Source of the DNA: Spirochaetia bacterium
GTDB taxonomy: Bacteria > Spirochaetota > Spirochaetia > CADAEX01
Assembly (NCBI GenBank): GCA_017446885.1
Contig: JAFSOR010000008.1
Span: 1-64,000 of the forward strand
Reading direction: 5' to 3'
DNA: 64,000 nucleotides
Below the pieces are notes generated by a model. It was given only the letters and a program-made list of their open reading frames with translations, had not been told where the DNA came from and searched no databases. The position numbers and the translations under genes were made by a program. Each line of letters begins with the position of its first letter. The stretch's first letter is position 1. This document shows positions 47,666 to 56,031 of the stretch, piece by piece.

Positions 47666-48521
47666 AAAGCTTTTAATACTGCTGGTTCTTTGCCTGGGAA
47701 CATTGTTTTCTGCCCAGGCAGAGCCGGTAGTAAGTTATCTGGGTCCACAGGGCACCTATTCTCAGGAAGCCTGTCAGGTTTTCTTCGGTCAGCAGGGAGA
47801 ATTCCTTCCTTTTGAGAGCGTAAGTAAAGCAGTTCAGTCTCTGGTCGAGGGTAAATGCGATTATGCGGTGATTCCCCAGGAAAACACATTAGGTGGTGCT
47901 GTCCTTGATTATGTTGATGTGCTGATAGCTCATAAAGAAGTCTTTGTCAGCGGCGAGGTGGAGCTCCTTATAAATCAGAATCTCCTGGCCTTGCCAGGTG
48001 CAAAGCCGAGTGATATTAAAGAAGTTTTCTCCCATAAACAGGGCATTATACAGGGTCGGGAATGGCTTGATAAAAACATTCCTGATGCAAAGGTGACCGA
48101 GGTCTCAAGCACGGCGGAAGGGGCACGGCTGGTTTCTGAAAAGGGGGATTCATCTTATGCGGCTATTTCATCTGCAGCCTGTGCTGGTGTGTATGGCCTT
48201 GAGATTCTTGCTCCTGGTATCCAGAACAATAACAGCAACAAGACCAGGTTCTATGTTCTTTCTCTAAAGGAGCCGACTGATGGGCCAGCACAACGGCTTG
48301 CCTTTATTGCCACTGGAAAAGCTGATAATCTTCCAGCTTTAATGGCAGAGATGAAAAAGAGAAAAATGACGTTGATTACAATCCACGACCGTCCACGGAA
48401 GACTGAGCTTGGAGAATATTATTACCTTATTGAATGTACCGGATCGTATAAAAGCTATCAGAAGCTGGCAGGAAAAAGCGGCTTTGACCTCCGCTACCTT
48501 GGAAGCTTTGATCTACGCTGA
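47655..48521 (+). CDS. Prephenate dehydratase with a signal peptide
   Basis: A 288-residue protein: signal peptide (about 1-23, KKLLILLVLCLGTLFSAQA), a complete PDT domain (SYLGPQGTYSQEA, VIPQENTLGG, TRF in NKTRFYVLS), and an ACT-type domain (about 210-288) where the usual ESRP reads HDRP. PDT converts prephenate to phenylpyruvate, normally in the cytoplasm. No later Met would give a signal-free PDT domain, so export seems real. The start overlaps the activase gene by 11 bp, and the stop is 5 bp from a convergent gene. Confidence 0.85.
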   Translation: MRNKKLLILLVLCLGTLFSAQAEPVVSYLGPQGTYSQEACQVFFGQQGEFLPFESVSKAVQSLVEGKCDYAVIPQENTLGGAVLDYVDVLIAHKEVFVSGEVELLINQNLLALPGAKPSDIKEVFSHKQGIIQGREWLDKNIPDAKVTEVSSTAEGARLVSEKGDSSYAAISSAACAGVYGLEILAPGIQNNNSNKTRFYVLSLKEPTDGPAQRLAFIATGKADNLPALMAEMKKRKMTLITIHDRPRKTELGEYYYLIECTGSYKSYQKLAGKSGFDLRYLGSFDLR

Positions 48522-48526
48522 CTAAC

Positions 48527-49081
48527 TTATCTCTCCTTTTCCGATACAAAGCAGGCTACCAGCCCGTAGATAAGTGTAGGGCGGATCCAGATTTCTGTAA
48601 GCATATAGTTGGTATATTCGTTGATTGGATTGAGGTAGATGACATAGTTGTACAGTCCTGCAATGGCTGTATCGATGATGAAAAGCAGCCACAGGTTGCG
48701 CTTGGTGTAGCTCTTCCATTCCTTGCGGGCATAGAAGAAAGTCAGCAGCAGGAGCAGCATCACCGACAGTGTAAGGCAGACCAACTGGAGTGGGTAACTT
48801 TCCAGTGGCGGCGGAAAAAGGATATCCCGCAGCAGTACTGTAATGCCTACGGATACCGAGCTCCAGTAGTTGAAACGCTGGCTGTCCAGCCGTTTAAAGA
48901 AGTACAATACCATCATCACCAGGCATGTGATGTAGCACAGGTTAAGCACCAGTTCGGGCCATGCTTCAGCCAGACCGAAATGCCTGATTCCATAGAGCAT
49001 TATGCCCACCGAGAGCACAGCCGCTACAGCGGTAAATCCAATGTCTATAATCTGTGATTTCTTTCTGAATCTTGTTTCCAT
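48527..49081 (-). CDS. Five-helix membrane protein of unknown function
   Basis: A 184-residue protein with five or six hydrophobic segments (about 12-30, 40-60, 72-90, 97-115, 130-150, 160-178) and short charged loops. I recognise no catalytic motif. It is the last gene of the STAS-MATE-SpoIIE-RsbW array, starting 1 bp after the RsbW-like gene, so it may be a sensor or an accessory to the exporter. Confidence 0.7.
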   Translation of the reverse strand: METRFRKKSQIIDIGFTAVAAVLSVGIMLYGIRHFGLAEAWPELVLNLCYITCLVMMVLYFFKRLDSQRFNYWSSVSVGITVLLRDILFPPPLESYPLQLVCLTLSVMLLLLLTFFYARKEWKSYTKRNLWLLFIIDTAIAGLYNYVIYLNPINEYTNYMLTEIWIRPTLIYGLVACFVSEKER

Positions 49082-49082
49082 G

Positions 49083-49502
49083 CTATCTTGAAAATACTTT
49101 TGTCATATTAAGGATATTCTTACCATCCCTGTATGTATAGCTCATATCATCAACTTTCTGCCTGGAATAAAAAATGCCAAGCCCGCCTATAGGCTTGTCT
49201 TCCACAGCAAGGCTTGTATCCGGCCCGTCTTGTTCCAGCGGATTGAATGGTATTCCGCTGTCTGTAATGGTGATACAGGCTTTGTTTTCTTCTGGGTAGA
49301 TGAGAAAGTTTATGGCAACATTTCCTTCATCTTCGCCATAGGCGTAGCTTGCTATGTTTATGAAAAGCTCTTCCAGTACCATCTTTATCTGCATGAACTC
49401 TTTTTTAGGACAGGAAAGCAGAGAAAGGCTTTCTGTTACGAAAGCAAACACTTTGTTGAGATTTTCTTTCTGTGCTGCTATTTCCAGTGTCTTTTCAATC
49501 AT
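49083..49502 (-). CDS. RsbW/SpoIIAB-type anti-sigma serine kinase
   Basis: A 139-residue GHKL ATPase: N box VLEELFINIASYAY, G1 box ITDSGIPFNPLE, G2-like GGLGIFYSRQKVDD. Such kinases phosphorylate a STAS antagonist and hold a target (often a sigma factor) inactive. It has an AGGAGG ribosome site and lies 11 bp behind the SpoIIE phosphatase. The STAS partner is three genes upstream. No sigma factor gene is in the array, so the target is unknown. Confidence 0.88.
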   Translation of the reverse strand: MIEKTLEIAAQKENLNKVFAFVTESLSLLSCPKKEFMQIKMVLEELFINIASYAYGEDEGNVAINFLIYPEENKACITITDSGIPFNPLEQDGPDTSLAVEDKPIGGLGIFYSRQKVDDMSYTYRDGKNILNMTKVFSR

Positions 49503-49513
49503 AATTACACCTC

Positions 49514-50965
49514 CTATGCCATATGAATAAGCAGCATGGTGATGTCGTCAAACTGCTCTGTCTGAGATGCAAATGCATCCACCTCCTGTTTGATTCCCAA
49601 AAGGAAAGACTCCTCTCCCCGGTTGTCCAGCCTGTTCAGCGTTGCAATCAGGCGGCTGTCTCCGTATAGGCCGCCTTCTGAATTATGAGCTTCGGTGACG
49701 CCGTCGGTGTATAAGAAGATAGTGTCACCGCTCTGCAGCTCCAGTGTCGATTCCTTGTATACGGTGCCTTCCATGCCGGCCAGCATAAGCCCATGACGCT
49801 TCTTTAAGAATTCAAAGTCTCCTCCTGCCTTTGCAAAGCATGGCGAATTATGCCCGGCATTGGTGTAAGTGATCAGGTGGGTCTCTGTATCCAGAATGCC
49901 TATCCAGGCGGTGGCAAACATCTCTTCTGTATTGTTCTCGCATAACAGGCGGTTCACGTCGGTAAAAATCTCGGCCGTAGAACGCTTCATGGAGGCATGG
50001 TCTTTTATCATAGTCTTTACAGTCATCATAAAGAGGGCGGCTGGTACACCTTTTCCCGATACGTCGGCTATTACAAAGCCGATATGGTTGCTGTCTATCT
50101 CGAAAAAGTCGTAGAAATCGCCACCCACTTCCTTTGCAGTATCCATGGATGCGTATATCTGGACATCGGGGTGGGACAGCAGGATATGGTTTACCGAGGG
50201 GAGCGAGCCGTACTGTATATTTGCCGCAATGTTCAGGTCGGCTTCCACGGTGGCTATCCGGCTCTGGCTTTTTACTACAGTATCGGTACTAAGGTTAGTG
50301 ATAAGGTAGACAAGAGGATAAGAAAACATACAGCTGGTAATAAAAAAATCATTATTGCCTTTTAAAATATAATACTGAATGGAATAGATAAAAAAGATGA
50401 GCACAAGAAAAATAGTAAAGTGGATTGCAGTACGATAGTTTTCTGTGTGTTTTTTTCGTTCTTTGATTATAGTTCGTGCTACCAGAATAATCGGAGTCAG
50501 GGTATACAGGAAAAATACTGGTGCAAAAATATAGTTATAGGCAGGCAGAAACTGTATCATATTCTCTTCATCCACCATGTAGAGAAAGTGAGTCCAGGGC
50601 ATAGTAATGCAGAGCAGCATCACTATGCAACCAGGGATAATATATAATAGCCATACTTTATGGATGACCAGGCCGAACCGTTCATGTACATAGCAGTTTA
50701 TGAGGGAGCAGATTATAAAAAGCGTCATGGTATACACCCCCCATATCAGGTAATTGAGTGCCACCATTACGCCGCTCCCTCCAGTCACAAACCCTGAAAA
50801 CGCATCTAAAAGGGACATAAGAATGATTGAGAGCAGCAGAAGGGTAAGCTTGTCGGAAAAACCCATTTTATACAGCACAATGTTGTTGTAAAGAAGAATG
50901 AACAGCAGAAAGAGCGAGAAGATAACCAGCTCATAGTAGAGGGCATCTGTTGTCAGAATATCCAT
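49514..50965 (-). CDS. Membrane SpoIIE/RsbU-type PP2C phosphatase with seven-helix sensor
   Basis: A 483-residue protein. About seven hydrophobic helices (10-215) form a membrane sensor. A linker coiled coil (about 225-245) leads to a PP2C phosphatase domain with GGDFYDFF, IADVSGKGVPAALFMM, AGHNSP and FLYTDGVTEAHNSEGG, the complete metal set. It should dephosphorylate the STAS antagonist and so start the partner switch. The membrane part resembles seven-transmembrane receptor modules fused to signalling enzymes. Ribosome site AAGGAG. Confidence 0.88.
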   Translation of the reverse strand: MDILTTDALYYELVIFSLFLLFILLYNNIVLYKMGFSDKLTLLLLSIILMSLLDAFSGFVTGGSGVMVALNYLIWGVYTMTLFIICSLINCYVHERFGLVIHKVWLLYIIPGCIVMLLCITMPWTHFLYMVDEENMIQFLPAYNYIFAPVFFLYTLTPIILVARTIIKERKKHTENYRTAIHFTIFLVLIFFIYSIQYYILKGNNDFFITSCMFSYPLVYLITNLSTDTVVKSQSRIATVEADLNIAANIQYGSLPSVNHILLSHPDVQIYASMDTAKEVGGDFYDFFEIDSNHIGFVIADVSGKGVPAALFMMTVKTMIKDHASMKRSTAEIFTDVNRLLCENNTEEMFATAWIGILDTETHLITYTNAGHNSPCFAKAGGDFEFLKKRHGLMLAGMEGTVYKESTLELQSGDTIFLYTDGVTEAHNSEGGLYGDSRLIATLNRLDNRGEESFLLGIKQEVDAFASQTEQFDDITMLLIHMA

Positions 50966-50989
50966 ATAACATCTCCTTCTTTTTAATCA

Positions 50990-52723
50990 CTATCCTGTTA
51001 CCTTGAAAGTATTGCGGTTGTAGCTCATGGTGGTAAGGTACTTCTTGTTGCCCTTGAGTGCATCCATATAGCCAGAAACCACAAAGGCAAGGCAGGATAC
51101 TGCATTTGCATCCTCATCTGCCAGATTGAACAGCACGCCGTCGTCCTTGGTGATAATCTGTACGGCATTGTCCCGCAGAATGACGGTACATTCTGCTGAG
51201 ATAAGCTGCTTGCCTGAACCGTTTTTCTCGTAGATAAGCATGTACAGATCCTCGATCAGATGCTTGCAGCGGAAAATTATTTTTTTTCTTATACCAGCAG
51301 CTGTAAGGAAGGACTCGACCTGCTTCTGAGTAGCAATGACATTCTCTGGTGTCACTGTAAACTCATAGAAGGCAATATTGCCTGCATCAGTTTTTTCTTT
51401 AAGCAGGAGTGGCCAGTTTGCCTTTCCATATCTTATGCGTACATACAGCATTGTAATGATGTATGCCACCAGCGGGGAGAGTGCGGATCCGAAAAACAGT
51501 CCGTAAAGGCCGAACAGTTTTCCACAGATTATACAGACAGGAACAGCCACCAGTGCATCCCGCATACCGCAGATTGCAACCCCCAGCATAATTCTGTCGA
51601 TAAGCAGGTAGTAGGAACTCAGCAGATACAGCATACTTATGGGGACAAATCCCAGTGCCATAATTCGGAGGCCATTTGTAGCATAGGCTGCTGCAGGAGA
51701 GTTTGTAACGCCGTAGATTCTGGCTATAAAGGGAGCCAGGAGGACAAATAGGGCGAACATAAAAAGTGCCTCAAGGATGGCAGCCTTCTGGGCCAGAGCA
51801 TAGCATTTTTTTACACCATCATAAGTCTCTTCTCCCAGATATATATTCATCAGCGGAGTGATTGCCTCGCCGATGCCGTCAAAAACCAGCTGGAATTCCT
51901 TTATGAACAGGATAAATGCCACTAAAATAAGCATTTCTGGACCATAGGTGCTGACTATAAAGCGGTTGATGACTACGGTGAATATTCCAATGAACAGGTA
52001 GGAGCTGGCATCTATGGCGCTGTACTTGGCAGCAGTGGCCAGGCCGCGGGAAGAAAAGTAAATGCCTGGCTTGAAGGATGAGCTTGGGCGGAAAAAATGC
52101 ATACAAGAGATAGCCAAGGAAAGTGCAGTCCCGGCAAAGGATGCAAAACCGATGCCTGCAATACCCCAGAAGGGAGCAAGGGCGATAGAAAGCACCAGGT
52201 TTCCTGCCATCTGTGCTATATTGGCGGCAAAGCTTATGCTCTCATCGCCGTCAGTCAGCACCATCTCTGTCATAAGCATGTTCAGCGGAGACAGCAGGAT
52301 GGTGCAGCTGTACCAGAAAAGATAGGGCTTTGCCAGCAGGAATACAGTCTGTTCCGGCTCATAAAAGAGCAGGTAGCGGTCTCCTAGAAGCAGGAGCAGT
52401 ATGAACAGAATGCCGCCTGTCATTATTGAGGCAGTAAAACCCAGCGAAAACCAGCGCCCGGCAGCTTTCTGGTCAAATTCCCCCATGGCCTTGGCATATA
52501 GAATCGGAATTCCTATAGAAATCAGGCCGGCAAAAAATGATGCTGCGGAGTATACTGGAGCTACCAGGCTGATGGCTGCAACAGCGTCCTTTCCCAGCGC
52601 AATTCCTGCGATTATTGAATCTGAGATCAGAAGTGCGGTAACCACTACCATGGTCATGGTACCTGGAAGCAGCAGCGAGATAAATTTTTTCTGCAGAAAG
52701 GTCGGGGCAGGCTTTATTTCCAT
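50990..52723 (-). CDS. MATE-family exporter fused to a degenerate RsbW-like domain
   Basis: A 577-residue protein. Residues about 1-440 are a 12-helix MATE exporter. The tail, about 445-577, aligns by eye with the neighbouring RsbW-like kinase: HLIEDLYMLIYEKN against its N box, ITKDDGVLFNLAD against its G1 box, and a similar final strand YLTTMSYNRNTFKV. The N-box Asn is lost, so ATP use is doubtful. Otherwise MATE proteins rarely carry such a tail. The fusion may let the STAS or kinase protein gate export. It overlaps the STAS gene by 10 bp. Confidence 0.82.
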   Translation of the reverse strand: MEIKPAPTFLQKKFISLLLPGTMTMVVVTALLISDSIIAGIALGKDAVAAISLVAPVYSAASFFAGLISIGIPILYAKAMGEFDQKAAGRWFSLGFTASIMTGGILFILLLLLGDRYLLFYEPEQTVFLLAKPYLFWYSCTILLSPLNMLMTEMVLTDGDESISFAANIAQMAGNLVLSIALAPFWGIAGIGFASFAGTALSLAISCMHFFRPSSSFKPGIYFSSRGLATAAKYSAIDASSYLFIGIFTVVINRFIVSTYGPEMLILVAFILFIKEFQLVFDGIGEAITPLMNIYLGEETYDGVKKCYALAQKAAILEALFMFALFVLLAPFIARIYGVTNSPAAAYATNGLRIMALGFVPISMLYLLSSYYLLIDRIMLGVAICGMRDALVAVPVCIICGKLFGLYGLFFGSALSPLVAYIITMLYVRIRYGKANWPLLLKEKTDAGNIAFYEFTVTPENVIATQKQVESFLTAAGIRKKIIFRCKHLIEDLYMLIYEKNGSGKQLISAECTVILRDNAVQIITKDDGVLFNLADEDANAVSCLAFVVSGYMDALKGNKKYLTTMSYNRNTFKVTG

Positions 52724-53019
52724 TCGATGTCGAAAACGCTGTCAAGACAGGTGCTTTCCAGCACGTCCTTAAAGTTCTCTCCTACGTTGATAAGCTTCAT
52801 GGAAGCCTTTTTCTGCTTGAGCGTCTTGAATGTAGAAAGCAGTACGCGGATTCCGGCAGAGGAGACATAATCACAGTCGGTGAAATCCAGCACCAGGGCG
52901 GTGATCTTATCAATCTGCGCACCGATAACGGCAGACAACTCCGGGCTGGTAAGCGTATTCAATTCACCGGAAAGAGCGATTGTCTGCTTTCCATCAGCAA
53001 CAGTAGATGTTAATTCCAT
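52714..53019 (-). CDS. STAS-domain anti-anti-sigma factor (SpoIIAA/RsbV type)
   Basis: A 101-residue single STAS domain. The phosphorylatable serine lies in DYVSSAGIRVLL as in SpoIIAA/RsbV. It is the natural partner for the RsbW-like kinase and SpoIIE phosphatase downstream, and perhaps for the RsbW-like tail of the MATE protein it overlaps. GGAGGAAA ribosome site. It starts 48 bp after the NRPS gene, with a possible promoter in between. Confidence 0.9.
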   Translation of the reverse strand: MELTSTVADGKQTIALSGELNTLTSPELSAVIGAQIDKITALVLDFTDCDYVSSAGIRVLLSTFKTLKQKKASMKLINVGENFKDVLESTCLDSVFDIEWK

Positions 53020-53049
53020 ATATTTCCTCCAGCTTCAGCCATCACAAAT

Positions 53050-53078
53050 ACGATATAGTATATTTGACTATTTTGCAA
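53050..53078 (-). promoter_or_regulatory. Possible promoter between the NRPS gene and the STAS gene
   Basis: On the minus strand TTGCAA (53078-53073), 17 nt, TATCGT (53055-53050). The -35 overlaps the final codons of the NRPS gene. The weak -10 makes this tentative. Confidence 0.3.
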
Positions 53079-56031
53079 GCAAGTTGATTTGTCTGGACGA
53101 CAGTGTGATATCAGGATTTTCTGCCGTCATTAAGAGCATTTCACAGGAAGCAGCAAATAGGTTTACGAACCTTTCCATACTTTCCCGTCTGTACTGGGCT
53201 GCATTATAATCAAGAACAAAACCGAATCCATCTCTGCCCTCAAGTATCTCAATCTCAGGTGAATTACCGCAGCCATAGGGGAATTCATCGGTCTCCAAGG
53301 GCTCTGCCGTATCCTTCATGAAACTGCGGTATCTGTCACATTCGTACATATCTCCCTGATATAAAAGGCACAGGACTTCATGCCCCTGGTACAGACCTGT
53401 TCTGTCAAAATAGGAAAGGCTTCCGTGGGCTATGCCTTCAAGAACCTGCTCCTTTGCCTGCAAGAGCAGATCTTTCAGCCTGGTTTTATCATCTATAGTG
53501 AATGCAATAGGAAAGTCCTTGTAAAAAAGTCCGATGGAACGCTGTACAGAGACATCTTCCCTGCCGTTCCATACCCACGATAGCATGACATTCCGGGCTT
53601 TGTCATACATAGCAATTGCCAGGGCAACAGCTGCGGCATAGAATTCATTCTTCCCCAGTCCATAATGCCGGCAGAGGGATGTGACACGATCTTCTGAGAA
53701 TTTAAAATTACCCTCTATACTGTCAAGTATATTCTTATCTGTGTCAAAATCGGTCCGGGGCCGGGTATGCCAGCCATCTTTGTCATAGCGGTTTTTAAAG
53801 TACGCAACATCATGGGAATAAGTTTCGGTGTTCTTGAAGTCTGCTTCTTTCTGCATAGCCTGGTAGGTGAAATCGGCCCCTAGTTCGGTGCCGCCCAGGC
53901 TTAGAGCAATGTCGTCCATAAGAATTTCCATAGAAGAGCCATCTGCAACAACATGGTATACATCAAAAAGAAAAACGTTCTGCTCCGGAGTGCTTATAAT
54001 CCGGGTTCGGAAAAGTGGGCTGCCGTCAAGCAGGAATGGTCTTACAAAGTGTTTTTCGGCATCGGCAAGTTCTTCCATGCTCATGGTCTCCACAGGTATT
54101 TCCTTGTCAAAACCAGCCTCATAGCGCAGATAATAGGTGTCGCCCTCTTTCTCTATGACGCTTAAAAGTGCAGGATGGGCAGAAAGGGCTTTCCTGACAG
54201 CCTGGGCGAACTGGCTCAAGTCCACATTGTCCGAAAGTATGGCCTTATAAGCAAGGTTGTACATCACAGTTCCTGGAGCCGACAGTTCACAGCGGAGCAT
54301 ATAAAGCTGAATGTCGTTCAGGAGTACTTTTGACCGAAGATTTTTTCCCTGCACACTGGCAGATGCTTGAGCCATAAGAGCATCCACTGCTTCTGCAATA
54401 GCCCGCACAGTCCGTTTCTCAAAAATAAGAGGCACGGACAAAGGAAGAGTATTGCATTTGACCAGGAGATTCATGGCGCATATACTGTCACCACCAAGGG
54501 CAATAAAATCATCATCAATACCGATTTGCCCTACATTTCCAGATTCGTTCAGAACTTTCTTAAAAGCATCACAAAGCATTTTCTGTGTCTTAGTCTCTGG
54601 TGGCACATATTCAGCATGATTCTCGCTGAAAGCTGGTGGTCTCAGTGATTTTTTGTCTATCTTGCCGTTTGTGTTCAGGGGCATTTTCTCAAAGTGGATA
54701 AAGTATGAAGGAATCATGTACTCGGGAAGAAGCTTTTTTAAGGATGTGCGGATTGTCTCCTCAGGAACAGCAGTCTCCTTCTGGTAATAGGCACAGAGAA
54801 AATGAATTCCCGTGTTCTCAAAAGCCTTTACAGCTACAACCTTTGTTCCCAGCACTTTTTTAAGTGCAGTCTCCACCTCGGCAGGCTCCACACGGTTTCC
54901 GTTGATCTTGACCATATCGTCTGCCCGTCCCAGAATGTATAAAAGTCCGTCTTCTCCCCGTCTGGCAAAGTCCCTGGTGCGGAAGAATTTTTTTCCTCCT
55001 ATGCAGATGAATGCTTTATCATTCTCTTCCTGCTGGTTCAGGTAGCCCCGGAAATAGGGCAGGTAAAGGCAGATTTCCCCTTCTTTTTCAGAAACCTTGC
55101 CGTCATCAAGAAGCACCATATCGGTATAGGAGCATCCAGACCCAATCGGCGTGTTTGAATATGGCCTGTCGATCACAAAGCTGCAGGCTGTGGACATAAG
55201 CTCTGTATTGCAGTAGAGATTGCGGAAGTCGAATCTGTCGCTATAGGTATCGCTTACCCGTTCGGAAGAAAGCATAATAACCTTGGGTGAAAGGCTTTTG
55301 TTTTCAGAAAGGGGTTTTATCATCGAGGCTGTCAGGAACATTGCGTCAATCCTGTGGTCTTTTAAAAACTGCATGTAAAGCATAGGATTTTTGACGACAG
55401 CATCGGAAACTATATAAATTGTAACGGCATCGTAGAGCATACTCACATTGATAATGATAAAAGCAGAAAAAGTTACCGGCGCCACATTTGCAAAGCGGAG
55501 GGCATCGTCCTTCATGGTATAGGGTTTCACAACTTCCTCGGCTGTACCTGTTGTCGTAAAACGGTACACACCATATTCTTCTACAACTCCTTTCGGCTTT
55601 CCTGTGCTGCCTGATGTGTAGATGATAAAGGCAAGGTCATGCTCGTCGCTCTCTGCCCAATCTGCTTCTGGAAGGGGCTTGTAGCTCATGGCCTTATCCC
55701 AGTGCATACTGTCAAATACCAGTCTGGCACCCGAGTCCTTAAGCACATGCTCTATGCGCTCCTGGCCCATGGCATCGGAAATGGGTACAAAGGCACAGCC
55801 GCATTTTATCACACCCAGTTCCACTGCCACATATTCCATGGATTTTTCAAGCTTTATGGCAACTAGTTCTTCTTTTTGGAGCCCCAGTGTTTTTAAGTAT
55901 GCGGCAACACGGCTTGAATAATCATTCAGCTGGGCAAAGGTGGTTTTACGCTCGCCGTCCCGGTCAACTATAGCGGCGCGTCCAGGGTATTTCCCTGCCA
56001 CTTCTGATAATCTATGTAAGAATGGAATCAT
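53068..56031 (-). CDS. Single-module NRPS with order adenylation-carrier-condensation
   Basis: A 987-residue synthetase. The adenylation domain (about 1-470) has IIYTSGSTGKPKGVV, FRTRDFARRGEDGLLYILGRADDMVKINGNR and the catalytic Lys in NTNGKIDKKSL. The PCP (about 480-565) carries Ser in DDFIALGGDSICAM. The condensation domain (about 575-987) has YHVVADGSS, keeping the catalytic second His and the Asp-Gly of HHxxxDG. In the A4 region, where amino-acid-activating enzymes have FDxS with Asp, this one reads VTFSAF, hinting at an acid without an alpha-amino group. A C domain after the PCP suggests transfer of the acyl group to a free amine. It overlaps the upstream PLP gene by 4 bp. Confidence 0.88.
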   Translation of the reverse strand: MIPFLHRLSEVAGKYPGRAAIVDRDGERKTTFAQLNDYSSRVAAYLKTLGLQKEELVAIKLEKSMEYVAVELGVIKCGCAFVPISDAMGQERIEHVLKDSGARLVFDSMHWDKAMSYKPLPEADWAESDEHDLAFIIYTSGSTGKPKGVVEEYGVYRFTTTGTAEEVVKPYTMKDDALRFANVAPVTFSAFIIINVSMLYDAVTIYIVSDAVVKNPMLYMQFLKDHRIDAMFLTASMIKPLSENKSLSPKVIMLSSERVSDTYSDRFDFRNLYCNTELMSTACSFVIDRPYSNTPIGSGCSYTDMVLLDDGKVSEKEGEICLYLPYFRGYLNQQEENDKAFICIGGKKFFRTRDFARRGEDGLLYILGRADDMVKINGNRVEPAEVETALKKVLGTKVVAVKAFENTGIHFLCAYYQKETAVPEETIRTSLKKLLPEYMIPSYFIHFEKMPLNTNGKIDKKSLRPPAFSENHAEYVPPETKTQKMLCDAFKKVLNESGNVGQIGIDDDFIALGGDSICAMNLLVKCNTLPLSVPLIFEKRTVRAIAEAVDALMAQASASVQGKNLRSKVLLNDIQLYMLRCELSAPGTVMYNLAYKAILSDNVDLSQFAQAVRKALSAHPALLSVIEKEGDTYYLRYEAGFDKEIPVETMSMEELADAEKHFVRPFLLDGSPLFRTRIISTPEQNVFLFDVYHVVADGSSMEILMDDIALSLGGTELGADFTYQAMQKEADFKNTETYSHDVAYFKNRYDKDGWHTRPRTDFDTDKNILDSIEGNFKFSEDRVTSLCRHYGLGKNEFYAAAVALAIAMYDKARNVMLSWVWNGREDVSVQRSIGLFYKDFPIAFTIDDKTRLKDLLLQAKEQVLEGIAHGSLSYFDRTGLYQGHEVLCLLYQGDMYECDRYRSFMKDTAEPLETDEFPYGCGNSPEIEILEGRDGFGFVLDYNAAQYRRESMERFVNLFAASCEMLLMTAENPDITLSSRQINLLAK

